From contig DATMML010000072.1 of NCBI GenBank assembly GCA_035570235.1, positions 1 through 64,000 of the forward strand: a stretch of DNA of 64,000 nucleotides, written 5' to 3'. The notes under the pieces are model-generated. The model saw nothing but the letters and a program-made list of their open reading frames with translations. It was not told the DNA's origin and searched no databases. The stretch is from Vicinamibacteria bacterium (GTDB lineage Bacteria > Acidobacteriota > Vicinamibacteria > Fen-336). The position numbers and the translations under genes are program-made. Shown in pieces: positions 44,283-53,680 of the stretch; the first letter of the stretch is position 1, and each line of letters starts with the position of its first letter.

Positions 44283-45278
44283 TCACTCGGAGTAGCGCGC
44301 CGCGGTCGCGGGGCTCCCATCGGCAGGCTCAGACGCCACTCCGCTGACCACGGTAGTCCCAGCCAGGCCCTCGAGCGCTTCTAGGCCGTGGCCCAGATCC
44401 GCGATGACCGCGCGCGCGCCGCCAGCCCGGACGAAGTCGATCGCCGCTTCGAGCTTGGGCCGCATGCTGCCTTCCTGAGTTTCGCCCTCGGTGAGAAGGC
44501 TGTCTGCTTCGACCAGGGTGAGCCGGTGGATGGGATGAGCGCCGGGCTTCCCCCAACCGCGGTAAACGGCATCGACGTCCGTGAGGATGAGGAGAACGTC
44601 CGCCCTTAACTCGCGGCCCAGAATTGCGGCCACGCGGTCCTTGTCGACCACGGCGTCGACACCCTCCAGGAAGAGTTTCGGATCGTCGTACACGGGCGGG
44701 CCGCCTCCGCCACACGTCACCACGAGGTCGCCGGCGTGCACGAGGGTCCGGACGATGTCACTCTCAACTATGGCGGTTGGACGAGGGCTCGGCGCCATGC
44801 GGCGCCAGCGCCCGGCACCGTCCCGCCCCACGGGGACGCTCCTGCGCCGCAGACTCTCCCGCTGCGCAACCGCGAGGGGATGCCCGATTGGTTTCACGGG
44901 TTCCTTAGATCGAGGATCACGGGTGTCACAGAGTGTCTGGGTCACCAGTGTCACCACGCGACGCCGGATGCCGGCGCGGCGCAAGGCATTCTGGAGCGAC
45001 TGCTGGATCATGTAACCCATCCATCCCGCCGTGGCCGCAACCAGCACACCCAGGGGGAGGGGCTCGACACGGTCGCGAGCCGTCTCGTTGCGAAGGAGCT
45101 CTTCGCCCACTTGGGGGCCGTTGCCGTGCACGATCGCAACGTTCCACCCGCGCCGTGCGAGCTCCACGATGGGAGCCAGGCTCTCGCGCGTGTGACGGAA
45201 CTGGTTGACGATCGTGGGGCGCTCGGCCGGGGGAGCGACGGCATTACCCCCGAGCGCCACGACGACGGTCCCGGACAT
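44283..45278 (-). CDS. arcC: Carbamate kinase
   Basis: A 331-aa amino-acid-kinase-fold enzyme: carbamoyl phosphate + ADP to ATP + carbamate. The start VVVALGGNAV, NGPQVGEELLRNE, VTCGGGGPPVYDD, VVDKDRVAAILGREL and the C-terminal GSMRPKLEAAIDFV are all family hallmarks. ATG 45278 has GAAAGG upstream; the longer frame to 45422 overlaps the OTC gene and lacks family similarity. It follows ornithine carbamoyltransferase (53 bp) on the same strand, matching the catabolic arrangement of arginine/citrulline fermentation, although no arginine deiminase is present. Confidence 0.9.
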   Translation of the reverse strand: MSGTVVVALGGNAVAPPAERPTIVNQFRHTRESLAPIVELARRGWNVAIVHGNGPQVGEELLRNETARDRVEPLPLGVLVAATAGWMGYMIQQSLQNALRRAGIRRRVVTLVTQTLCDTRDPRSKEPVKPIGHPLAVAQRESLRRRSVPVGRDGAGRWRRMAPSPRPTAIVESDIVRTLVHAGDLVVTCGGGGPPVYDDPKLFLEGVDAVVDKDRVAAILGRELRADVLLILTDVDAVYRGWGKPGAHPIHRLTLVEADSLLTEGETQEGSMRPKLEAAIDFVRAGGARAVIADLGHGLEALEGLAGTTVVSGVASEPADGSPATAARYSE

Positions 45279-45330
45279 CGGCACGACCTTTCTCGCGCAG
45301 GGGCGCGATTGCCCGCGCAGAGCTGCGTCG

Positions 45331-46260
45331 TTAGGAAGGAGCCGAAAGCAGCGCCACGAGGAGCGCCTTCTGCGTGTGGAGCCGGTTTTCCGCCTCGTCG
45401 AACACGACCGACTGCGGCCCATCGATGACCTCGGCCGCCACCTCTTCTCCGCGGTGCGCGGGCAGGCAGTGCATGAAGAGGGCGTCGCGGGCGGCGGCGG
45501 CCATCACTCGGCTCGTGACGGTGAACCCCTCGAATGCCCCGCGGCGCGCCTGCGCCTCCTCCTCCTGGCCCATGGAGGCCCAGACATCCGTATAGACCAC
45601 GTCTGCACCCTGCACCGCTTCTATGGGGTCGGCGGTGAAAACCGGGCTTGGTGCCCCCGCCCGGTCGGCCTCGCGGACGGCGCTCTTCACGATGAGGGGG
45701 TTCGGCTCGAAACCCGCGGGCGTGGCCACGCTCATGGCCATTCCCAGTTTCGCCGCTCCCAGCAGCAGCTCATGACACACGTTGTTGCCGTCTCCGACGT
45801 ACGCGATCTTCTGTCCGGCGAGCTCACCGCGGAGCTCTTGGATCGTGAAGTAATCGGCCAGGGCCTGGCATGGATGGAGGAGGTCGGAAAGGCCGTTAAT
45901 GACGGGCACCGACCCGTGGCGGGCAAGATCGAGAATGTCCTCGTGCTTGAACACGCGGGCCATGACGCCATTCACGAATCGCGAGAGCACGCGTGCCGTG
46001 TCGGCGATGGTCTCGCCCCGGTGGAGTTGGATGTCACCCGCTCCCAGGAACAATGCCGTGCCGCCGAGCTGAAACATGCCCGCCTCGAACGAGACCCGTG
46101 TGCGAGTGGAGGGCTTCTGAAAGATCATGGCCAGCGTCCTGCCGGCGAGTGCCTGAGCGTACCTTGCTGGATTACTCTTGATCTCCCGGGCCATATCGAA
46201 GAGCTCGAGGATCTCGGCTCGTGCGTAGTCCTTGAGGGACACGAAGTGTCGCTGCTTCAT
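45331..46260 (-). CDS. argF: Ornithine carbamoyltransferase
   Basis: A 309-aa transcarbamylase. Carbamoyl-phosphate loop STRTRVSFE (~50-58), HPCQALADY, the ornithine loop DVWASMGQEEE and the HCLPAHRGEE signature (~263) are all present, so the substrate is ornithine rather than aspartate. It shares an ATGA overlap with the upstream P-loop gene and is followed by carbamate kinase, which suggests the citrulline-to-carbamoyl-phosphate direction (inference); sequence alone does not tell catabolic (arcB) from anabolic use. Confidence 0.92.
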   Translation of the reverse strand: MKQRHFVSLKDYARAEILELFDMAREIKSNPARYAQALAGRTLAMIFQKPSTRTRVSFEAGMFQLGGTALFLGAGDIQLHRGETIADTARVLSRFVNGVMARVFKHEDILDLARHGSVPVINGLSDLLHPCQALADYFTIQELRGELAGQKIAYVGDGNNVCHELLLGAAKLGMAMSVATPAGFEPNPLIVKSAVREADRAGAPSPVFTADPIEAVQGADVVYTDVWASMGQEEEAQARRGAFEGFTVTSRVMAAAARDALFMHCLPAHRGEEVAAEVIDGPQSVVFDEAENRLHTQKALLVALLSAPS

Positions 46261-47579
46261 TCGCGCGCAATATCGGCCAGGGCATCCCGGAGGTCGGGCC
46301 GGCCGATCTCCTGCAGCTCGTACCGGACACGAAGGGCCGGCTTGTCGATGCGGACGATGCGACGCAAGTCGATGGGCGTGGCAATGAGGACTAGGTCGGC
46401 CGGGGTGCGTGCGATGGTCGCCTCCAGCTCGCGGGTCTGCTCGGGCCCATAGCCCATAGCCGGAAGCAGGGGGCCCACGTTCGGGTAGGCCTCGTAGACC
46501 CGGGCCAGGCTGCCCACGGCCCAGGGCCGAGGATCTACGACCTCGGCGGCTCCGAAACGGCGAGCGGCGAGGACGCCCGCGCCGTAGCCCATCTCCCCAT
46601 GCGTGAGGGTGGGACCGTCTTCGACCGCCAAGACACGTTTACCCTGGATTGACTGAGGGTTCTCGACGAAGAGGGGCGAGGCCGCTTCTACCACCATGGC
46701 CCGCGGGTTCAGAGCCCGCACGTTGGCCCGTACGGTCTCGATTGCCTCCGCGCCCGCGGTGTCAACTTTGTTAATCACCACGACGTGGGCGCGGCGGAGG
46801 TTCGCCTCACCGGGGTGATAGCGGACCTCGTGGCCGGGCCGCAGCGGGTCGGCCACCACGATCTCCAGGTCGGGAGCGAAGAACGGGAGGTCGTTGTTCC
46901 CGCCGTCCCAGACGATGACGTCGGCTTCTTTCTCGGCCTCGGCGAGGATCGCCGCGTAGTCCACGCCCGCATAGACCACACTCCCCGCCGCGATGTGCGG
47001 CTCGTATTCCTCCCGCTCCTCGATGGTGCAGCTGTGCAGGTCGAGGTCCTCGAGGCGGGCGAAACGCTGCACACGCTGGCGCGCGAGGTCACCGTAGGGC
47101 ATGGGATGTCTCACCGCCACGACCCGCCGGCGCTGCTCTCGCAGCAGGGCGGTGACGCGGCGCGTGGTCTGGCTCTTGCCGCAACCCGTACGTACCGCAC
47201 AGACGGACACGACGGGCACCTTGGCCTTCAGCATCGTGGCCTTGGGCCCGATCAGACGGAAATCGGCCCCCGCCGCCAGCACCATGGACGCCTTGTGCAT
47301 TACCGTCTCGTGGGAAACGTCGCTGTAGGCGAAGACCACGTCGTCCGCCTGCAGGTCGCGAATGAGCGTCGTCAGCTCGCTCTCCGCGTGAATCGGGATG
47401 CCTTGGGGATAGTGTGACCCGGAAAGGCTCGGTGGGTAGCGGCGCCTATCGATGTCCGGGATCTGGGCGGCCGTGAACGCCACTACTTCGGATTCCTGGG
47501 CCTCGCGGTAAACGACGTTGAAATTGTGAAAGTCCCGTCCCGCGGCCCCCATGATGATCACGCGCCTTTTGCTGGCCAA
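46257..47579 (-). CDS. P-loop NTPase of the cyclic 2,3-diphosphoglycerate synthetase family
   Basis: A 440-aa protein. It has an N-terminal Rossmann-like start (KRRVIIMGAAGRDFHNFN), a Walker A in RTGCGKSQTT (~128), VIVWDGGNNDLPFF and VINKVDTAGAE. Archaeal relatives make cyclic 2,3-diphosphoglycerate, but bacterial members in amino-acid operons are uncharacterised. The start is set at TTG 47579 after a GGGGGG stretch; the frame is open to 47636, but that part overlaps a promoter and operator site. It heads the OTC-carbamate kinase operon with an ATGA overlap, so a role in the same pathway is likely. Confidence 0.8.
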   Translation of the reverse strand: MASKRRVIIMGAAGRDFHNFNVVYREAQESEVVAFTAAQIPDIDRRRYPPSLSGSHYPQGIPIHAESELTTLIRDLQADDVVFAYSDVSHETVMHKASMVLAAGADFRLIGPKATMLKAKVPVVSVCAVRTGCGKSQTTRRVTALLREQRRRVVAVRHPMPYGDLARQRVQRFARLEDLDLHSCTIEEREEYEPHIAAGSVVYAGVDYAAILAEAEKEADVIVWDGGNNDLPFFAPDLEIVVADPLRPGHEVRYHPGEANLRRAHVVVINKVDTAGAEAIETVRANVRALNPRAMVVEAASPLFVENPQSIQGKRVLAVEDGPTLTHGEMGYGAGVLAARRFGAAEVVDPRPWAVGSLARVYEAYPNVGPLLPAMGYGPEQTRELEATIARTPADLVLIATPIDLRRIVRIDKPALRVRYELQEIGRPDLRDALADIARE

Positions 47580-47907
47580 TTTAGCCCCCCATCTTGCCCA
47601 AATAGTGAACAAGTGAAGTATAGAACACTTAGACACAGATTTTCAAGTGAAGACGTGCCCCCGCGACAAAGGTCGTGGAGGCCCCAGAGAGCTCTGGACT
47701 TGGGCGGCCGTACGCACGGCGCCAGGTGCGGGGTCGTTAGCCAGTATCGGTCGCCCGCTTGTCGACAACCCGGCCTCGACTTCTCCATGAAATCCAGTTG
47801 GCCGAACCGGCGTCCTGCACGCCCAGGTCAATCTCGGGCGCCCAAGGTACGCGACTGGGGGCGGCTCACCGGGCGGGGTAGGTCGACACCGGGGGAGGCA
47901 GGTCCCC
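47580..47907. other. Intergenic region with promoter, otherwise empty
   Basis: A 328-bp region between two leftward units. It carries the promoter-operator of the P-loop/OTC/carbamate kinase operon (47601-47646). The rest shows no coding or RNA signal. Confidence 0.5.
47601..47646 (-). promoter_or_regulatory. Promoter and operator of the P-loop/OTC/carbamate kinase operon
   Basis: On the minus strand TTGAAA (47646-47641) and TATACT (47622-47617) are 18 bp apart. CACTTGTTCACTATT (47615-47601) follows at the expected transcription start. Here the motif lies downstream of the -10 box. Confidence 0.6.
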
Positions 47908-50202
47908 TCAGCCGCCCCCTTGAAGCCTGCGGGCCGTCGCGGACTCGCGCTCGGCCTCTGCGGAGCGCCCGAGCCGGTTGTACACGTCGGCCAGCACGTA
48001 GTGCCCGAGCGGCGCCAAGCGAGGATCGGGCTTGTTGCCAAGCCCCCGGTGCGCCCACTCCTCGGCGCCGCGGAGATCCCCAGTATCGAGAAGCGCCTTG
48101 GCCAGGTAGAGCTGTCCCGTGCCGAAGTCGGGCTGAATCTCGACCGTCTTCCGGTAGAAGCTCACCGCCTCCTCGCGGCGCCCTGTCTTCTGGAGGAGCT
48201 TCGCGAGGTTGAACGCCGCCCGGTAGCCCTTGGCATGGGTCTCCAACTCCGAGCGGTAGGACGTCATCGCCTCCTCCGGGCGGCCCATTTCCTCGTATGC
48301 GAGACCGAGGTTGAAGTGTGCGGTCTCCAGGTCGGGCTTCTTCTCGAGCGCGGCCCTGAGGCTCTTCTCGGCCTCCGAGAACTGCTTAGCCTCGATCTGG
48401 CTCTCGCCGAGCTTGAGGAGGAAGCGGTACTCATCCACCTTGCGCGTGAGCGCGTCCTGGATGACGGCCTGGGCTTTCTTGGGCTCCCCCTTCCGCATGT
48501 AGAGATCGGCGAGCTGCCAGAGGGCCTTCCCGTTCCGTGGGTCCAGGGCGAGCGCGCGCTCGAACCCAGCTCGGGCCTCATCCAGCCGCCCCTCTTCCTT
48601 ATAGGCGACCGCGAGCAAGAAGAGGGCGGCCTGGTGCTCGTCGTCGAGCGCGAGGGCTCGCTTGTAGGCTGCGATCGCCTCGCGAGGACGCTTCGCCTTC
48701 TTGTGGAAGTTGCCGAGGAGCATGTAGGCCTCGACGATGCTCGGGTCTTCGGTTAGGGCCTGCTTCACGGTGGCGATGGCCTCGTCTAGCCGGTCCTCCG
48801 CGAACTGGGCGCCCGCGTCCTTCAACAGGTTGTAGAGGCCGATCTTGTCCTTTGGGTCGCCGCGGAGCCGATCCGCGAGGTTTTTCCGGCTCACGCTCCC
48901 ACCGACGTAGCCCAGGGCGGCCAGGCGCTCCTCGGTCTCCGGGTCCACCGGCCGCGGTCCCTTGGCGGCCTCGGCGCGGGCGGTTCGCGCCTCGAGGTCA
49001 TCCAGGGCCCGCGAGAACGACGCGAGCCGCGCGGGATCATCCTTCGAGCGATCTATCGTCTCGCCGGGATCGTCTTGCAGGTCGTACTGCTCGGGCCGCG
49101 GCGCGCGGATGTACTTCATGCGGCCATCCTGGATAGATCGCAGCTCGCTCCAGCCGTAGTGGTAGCGCGGATACCAGCTCTCGGAGTGGGCGATGAGGCC
49201 CAGCCTCTCCCCCCGAGCGAGCGGCATCAGGCTCACGCCCTGAACCACCGAGGGAATGGGCACGCGGAGGAGCTCCAGAATGGTCGGCATCACATCCACG
49301 ATCCGCACCTGATCCGGGATGGTCCGCGTGGGCACGCTGGGGCCCGAGATGATCAGCGGTATGTGCGTCGCCCCCTCATAGATGAAGAAGCCATGCGTCT
49401 GCTCGCCGTGCTCGCCCAGCATCTCCCCGTGATCAGCGACGACCACGACCAGGGTCTCCGCGAGCCGGCCGTCAGCAGCTAGCGCATCGAGGAGGCGACC
49501 CACAAGCGCGTCCGCGTAGGCGATCTCCGCGTCGTAGGCCCCGCGCAGGGTCTTCGGGAAGCGCGAGCGGTAGGGTTCGGGCGCTTCATAGGGCGTGTGC
49601 GGATCGTAGAGGTGCACCCATGTGAAGAAAGGCTGGTCCAGGTGCCCGGCCAGCCACTCCAGGGCCTTGTCCACGACTTCTCCGCCCGGGCGCTGGATGG
49701 CATCCATGCTGGGGGAGTCCTTGAAGCGCTCCAGATCGAAGTCGTCGAAGAACCGTTCGAAGCCTTGTGCGATCCCCCAGCGGCGGTCGAGGACGAACGC
49801 GCCCACGAAACCGCCTGTGCGATAACCCTTGTCTCGCAGCACCTTCGCCAGTGTGACCTGCTCATCGCCGAGGTAGAACCCACCATTGTCGCGGACGCCG
49901 TGCCAGGCCGGGAAGGTCCCGGTCATGAGTGACGAGTGGGCGGGCAGGGTAAGAGGCACGACCGTCGTGGCCTTTTCGAATCGCAGTCCGCTCCTGGCCA
50001 GCCCGTCGAGTCGCGGCGTCTGAGCCCCGGCGTATCCGTAGCAGCCCAGGTGATCTGCACGCAGGGTGTCGATGGATACGAGGAGTAGATTTCGCGGGGC
50101 CTTGGAAGGGAAGAGCCACGGGGCCCATCGCGGGCGCGCGGCAAGCCCCCACACCGCCACCAAGACGGCGATCAGGGCGATCCCGAGGCCGCGTCGGCGC
50201 AT
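47908..50202 (-). CDS. Sulfatase-fold protein with TPR tail (paralog of 21601-23919)
   Basis: A 764-aa protein: N-terminal membrane helix (LGIALIAVLVAVWGLA), sulfatase-fold domain and TPR repeats from about residue 460. Large blocks are identical to 21601-23919, such as NLLLVSIDTLRADHLG, LPAHSSLMTG and GFVGAFVLDRRWGIAQGF. The catalytic site is PLTLPAHSS, with Thr instead of Cys/Ser and no C-x-P-x-R. Metal ligands occur in VVVADHGEMLGEHGE. It is alone between a regulated operon and a receptor gene, 120 bp from the latter's stop, possibly co-transcribed with it only if the terminator at 50273 is read through. Confidence 0.85.
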   Translation of the reverse strand: MRRRGLGIALIAVLVAVWGLAARPRWAPWLFPSKAPRNLLLVSIDTLRADHLGCYGYAGAQTPRLDGLARSGLRFEKATTVVPLTLPAHSSLMTGTFPAWHGVRDNGGFYLGDEQVTLAKVLRDKGYRTGGFVGAFVLDRRWGIAQGFERFFDDFDLERFKDSPSMDAIQRPGGEVVDKALEWLAGHLDQPFFTWVHLYDPHTPYEAPEPYRSRFPKTLRGAYDAEIAYADALVGRLLDALAADGRLAETLVVVVADHGEMLGEHGEQTHGFFIYEGATHIPLIISGPSVPTRTIPDQVRIVDVMPTILELLRVPIPSVVQGVSLMPLARGERLGLIAHSESWYPRYHYGWSELRSIQDGRMKYIRAPRPEQYDLQDDPGETIDRSKDDPARLASFSRALDDLEARTARAEAAKGPRPVDPETEERLAALGYVGGSVSRKNLADRLRGDPKDKIGLYNLLKDAGAQFAEDRLDEAIATVKQALTEDPSIVEAYMLLGNFHKKAKRPREAIAAYKRALALDDEHQAALFLLAVAYKEEGRLDEARAGFERALALDPRNGKALWQLADLYMRKGEPKKAQAVIQDALTRKVDEYRFLLKLGESQIEAKQFSEAEKSLRAALEKKPDLETAHFNLGLAYEEMGRPEEAMTSYRSELETHAKGYRAAFNLAKLLQKTGRREEAVSFYRKTVEIQPDFGTGQLYLAKALLDTGDLRGAEEWAHRGLGNKPDPRLAPLGHYVLADVYNRLGRSAEAERESATARRLQGGG

Positions 50203-50272
50203 GCCCGATTCTGGCGATCTCCATCGTCGTAGGTCAAGCCCTCGCAGGACTCGGTAGTGGGTACAAAACCGA

Positions 50273-50300
50273 ACGGCCCCGGGGGCGACCCCGGGGCCGT
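50273..50300 (-). terminator. Intrinsic terminator of the receptor gene at 50323
   Basis: A perfect 12-bp stem (ACGGCCCCGGGG, 50273-50284, with its complement 50289-50300) and a 4-nt loop, 23 nt past the receptor stop. On the minus strand the stem is followed by TCGGTTTTG, giving a short T-run. Confidence 0.75.
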
Positions 50301-50322
50301 GAGCGAACGACGGGAATGCCGC

Positions 50323-53300
50323 CTAGAAGCTGAGGCGAGCGCCGAAGCGGACGATGCGCGGGCTCATGATCTCGTTGATGCGGCCGAACGTCGAGATGTT
50401 GACCTGACGGTTTACCTGCAGCACGGTGTTCTTGTTGAAGATGTTGAACGCCTCCGCACTGAGGGTCACGGCCGTCGAGCCGAACTTGACGTTCTTGGCT
50501 AGCCGCAAGTCGAGGTCCCACACGTTGTCGTACCGGACCGCGTCGACGGTGGGCGTGACCAGGACATGAAGGAGCCCGTCCGCACCTGCCCGCATGTTGA
50601 TGTATAGCGGCTCTATCTGGCCTTGCCGGCCGAAAACCGCGCCGCCTAGCTCAAAGTCCCACGGGAGCTGAACGAGCGCATTCGCGTACAACTGCCATGT
50701 CGGGCTCGTGTAGTACGTCTGCGGGCCCGACCCCGCCGACTGGGTCGCCACTAGGTCGTTGGTCAGGGAGTTGTGGTCGGTTGGCGTGGGGTTGCCCTGG
50801 GGAGCCGTGAAGGCGTTTCCGGTGCCGGCTGGGCCGTACGCGCCGTTGACCGGGGTAGTGCTGGTGTCGTAGTTCTGCTTGAACAGGTTGTAGGTCATCG
50901 CCACTCGCCCCATCCATTTGTTCGACAGGCGCTTGGTCAGGGTCAGGTCGACACCATTGAAATTCTGTGTGTAGCCGGGCTGGTTAGTCAGGATGCGACC
51001 GCCGTTACCAGCCAAGACGAGGGCTCCCGGCGGTGCGAACGCTTGAACGGTGTAGCCGCCCGCGGTCACCGGCGCCACCGCGACATACTGGTTCGGTTGG
51101 ATGATCGGGCACGTGGCTATGGTCGGGTTCGTGGGATCGCTGCAGGGACCGGACAGGCGCGGTTGGTATGAGAAGTCAGTGTTCTTGCGCCAGACGTAGG
51201 CCACGCCCACCGCGAAGTTGGCCATCAGCTCGTGGTCCAAACCGGCGATGATCTCCTGGGAGTGGTCGGCCTGGTAGTTTCGGTCGACCTTTTGCGGAGT
51301 GGAGGCCGCCGTCGGGTTAGACGGGTTGACCCCACCATAGCTGAACTGGAATTGGTCGAGCAGGACCTCGTTGGGCTGCACGAAGTGGTCGCCATTGAGG
51401 TCGTTCCAACCATAGACCAAGGCACCGGCGGCCACCGGGTTCGAGAGCTTCACGTTGCCGAACGAGAGTTGCTCGGCATAGCGGGCGTAAGACAGCCGCG
51501 CCACGGTCTTCTGCTGGGAGTCGAAAGCATAGCTCAGACCCACGCGCGGCGACCAATCCTTCCAGTTGATGGTGTACGTGCTGTCACCGGGGTACGTGAG
51601 GGCCGGCAGGACATTGGGGAGGCTCGGGTTGCCGGGGATCTGGCTGCCGTCGTTCTTAGCCTCCTGATGGTCGAAGCGCAAGCCCACGTTCATGGAGAAG
51701 CGGTTCTTGGTGAAGACGTCTCCCACATAGAGGTCGAGGTAACGGCCCTCGTAGTTGGTCAGCCCGTCGCGATGCACGTTGGCGAGGACATTGCCGTGCG
51801 CGGGGTCGTACGTGCCGCTGATCCCGTTGCCGTTGTAGTGGGTCTGGGTCGTGGACGTGACTTGGCGGTAGCCGAACCCAAACTTCAACTCGTGGTTGCC
51901 GCTCAGGCCCCGGAAGAAGTAGCTGCCGTCGGCGTTGACGGTCTTCTGCGGGCGCGTCTGGGTGATGGTGGCGTTGCTACCGATCAAATTGCCGCTCGAG
52001 TAGTCGTAGGTGAAGCTCTTGTCCGGGCCCCCGGCGGCGATCAGGCCGAAACCGGTGTTGTAGTAGGCGGCCTTGGCGGATACGAAGAAGTTGGGAGAGA
52101 GGGTCTCGTCAACCTGCAGCTTCCAAAATCCGTGGAACGGGTTGTCCACGTACAGGTTGCCCTGGTTCCACAGGTAATCGGGAGTCTCGTTGAGGCCCGT
52201 CACGCTGCCGACTCCCGGTGAGCGGCCGAACTTCTCCTTCGCCCCGTCGAACCAGAAGGCGGAGACCATCGTGTTGCCCGTGGCCTGCCAATTCAGCTTC
52301 CCGTTGTAGGAAGTGAGCCGGGTCTGGTCGGGGTTGCCGTTGAGGCCGATGACGTTCACCTGTTGGCGTCCCCAGGTGCCGTAGAACCACAGCTTATCCT
52401 TGATGAGCGGGCCACCCAGGTCGGCGCCAAAGTCCTTGATGCTGTCGATGTGGTCTGCATTGTCGCGGAAGGTGCCGTCGGGGTTTTTCAGGCGCGGGTC
52501 GTGCGCGAGCGCGCTAGGAAGGTTGGAGGACTGCAAGCTGTTGCCCGCATAGAGGAAACGCCCGCCACCGTGAAACCTGTTGGTGCCGCGCTTGGTCACG
52601 AGGTTGATGCCGAGGCCCCCCGTCTGTACGTTGAGATCGGCACCGCCGGTAGTGATGGCGATCTCCTGGAAGGCGTCGAAGTCGAAATAGGAGGGCGAGG
52701 CGCCGAGCGCGCTCATGTCGGTGATCACGACGCCGTCGAGGTTCCACATCTTGTCTTCACCCACGGAGCCGTGACCGCCGGCCTCCGCCTGTTGGCCGTT
52801 CGAGTTGCCGGCGATGTTGACGCGGTCGACCATGACGCCCGGGACGCTCTTCAGGACCCCCCAAGGGTCACGGGCATTTGGCGTCCTCTCCAACTCGTCC
52901 GAGATCATCGTTGTGGACGTGCCGCGCTTCCTGACGTCGACCAGCGGCGTCTCCCCAATGACCTGGACGGTCTCCTCGACCGAGGCCAACTTCAGCGTGA
53001 AGGAAAGGTTGATGTTCTCAGCCGTTGTCACCCTGACCCCGCGCGTCAGTTTGGTGAAACCGGTGAGGGCGACGGTGAGCTTATACGAGCCGTTGTCCAA
53101 GGAGAGGAAGCGAAACTCGCCGTTGCTGCCGGTCGTGGTGGTTCTCGTACCAAAGTCCCCGGACAGGGTGACATTCACCCCGGGCAGGACGGCACCCTGC
53201 TCGTCCATCACCGTGCCGAAGACGTTTCCGGTGGCGACTTGCGCCCATGCCACCGACAAAGGGCCAAGCAGGAGGATGGCCAAGGCTGAAGCGATTGTGC

Positions 53301-53331
53301 GGTGCCGAAAGCGGCGTCTTGGTTCGAACAT
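50323..53331 (-). CDS. TonB-dependent receptor, Oar-like, large
   Basis: A 1002-aa outer-membrane receptor: signal peptide (IASALAILLLGPLSVAWA), carboxypeptidase-regulatory-like domain (GNVFGTVMDEQGAVLPGV, LSLDNGSYKLTVALTGF), plug (TGGLGINLVTKRGTNRFHG) and barrel ending GARLSF. ATG 53331 follows AAGGAG; the frame is open to 53697 but upstream codons show no family similarity. It is clearly diverged from the three other receptors, with a different plug, so it likely takes another substrate. No TTGTTCA-type site was found upstream, unlike the receptors at 26267 and 38762. Confidence 0.9.
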   Translation of the reverse strand: MFEPRRRFRHRTIASALAILLLGPLSVAWAQVATGNVFGTVMDEQGAVLPGVNVTLSGDFGTRTTTTGSNGEFRFLSLDNGSYKLTVALTGFTKLTRGVRVTTAENINLSFTLKLASVEETVQVIGETPLVDVRKRGTSTTMISDELERTPNARDPWGVLKSVPGVMVDRVNIAGNSNGQQAEAGGHGSVGEDKMWNLDGVVITDMSALGASPSYFDFDAFQEIAITTGGADLNVQTGGLGINLVTKRGTNRFHGGGRFLYAGNSLQSSNLPSALAHDPRLKNPDGTFRDNADHIDSIKDFGADLGGPLIKDKLWFYGTWGRQQVNVIGLNGNPDQTRLTSYNGKLNWQATGNTMVSAFWFDGAKEKFGRSPGVGSVTGLNETPDYLWNQGNLYVDNPFHGFWKLQVDETLSPNFFVSAKAAYYNTGFGLIAAGGPDKSFTYDYSSGNLIGSNATITQTRPQKTVNADGSYFFRGLSGNHELKFGFGYRQVTSTTQTHYNGNGISGTYDPAHGNVLANVHRDGLTNYEGRYLDLYVGDVFTKNRFSMNVGLRFDHQEAKNDGSQIPGNPSLPNVLPALTYPGDSTYTINWKDWSPRVGLSYAFDSQQKTVARLSYARYAEQLSFGNVKLSNPVAAGALVYGWNDLNGDHFVQPNEVLLDQFQFSYGGVNPSNPTAASTPQKVDRNYQADHSQEIIAGLDHELMANFAVGVAYVWRKNTDFSYQPRLSGPCSDPTNPTIATCPIIQPNQYVAVAPVTAGGYTVQAFAPPGALVLAGNGGRILTNQPGYTQNFNGVDLTLTKRLSNKWMGRVAMTYNLFKQNYDTSTTPVNGAYGPAGTGNAFTAPQGNPTPTDHNSLTNDLVATQSAGSGPQTYYTSPTWQLYANALVQLPWDFELGGAVFGRQGQIEPLYINMRAGADGLLHVLVTPTVDAVRYDNVWDLDLRLAKNVKFGSTAVTLSAEAFNIFNKNTVLQVNRQVNISTFGRINEIMSPRIVRFGARLSF

Positions 53332-53680
53332 TGATCTGCTCCTTGCGACGCCGCAATTTCGTCGAGTTCGGCGCCTCCACACAGACTGGCAATAGCCGTT
53401 CCGCAAAGCGTCCGCTTGGACGTCGGACACGAAGCACCCTTGTCTAAACGACTTACCTCCGCGGGCGGCACGCTTTCTTGGATCGCGGCTGCTGCCCGCT
53501 CCACCCTCTCGAAGGAAGGCTACTGACGACCGTCCACAACACGGAACCAAATCCGGCGCTTTGGAGCAGACTGAGAGGGCGAAGCTGGTGGCAGGAGTTG
53601 GCGCGGCAAGGGCCCCGTAGGAGCCGCAGGTTTGGGATCGGAGCGCGCTTTTTCCAGGTAGCTCCTGAAGCCAAGAGCCG
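53332..53680. other. Intergenic region
   Basis: About 350 bp between the receptor and the Fis-type regulator gene, both leftward. The receptor frame stays open through it but without recognisable content. No clear promoter or repeat was found. Confidence 0.4.
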
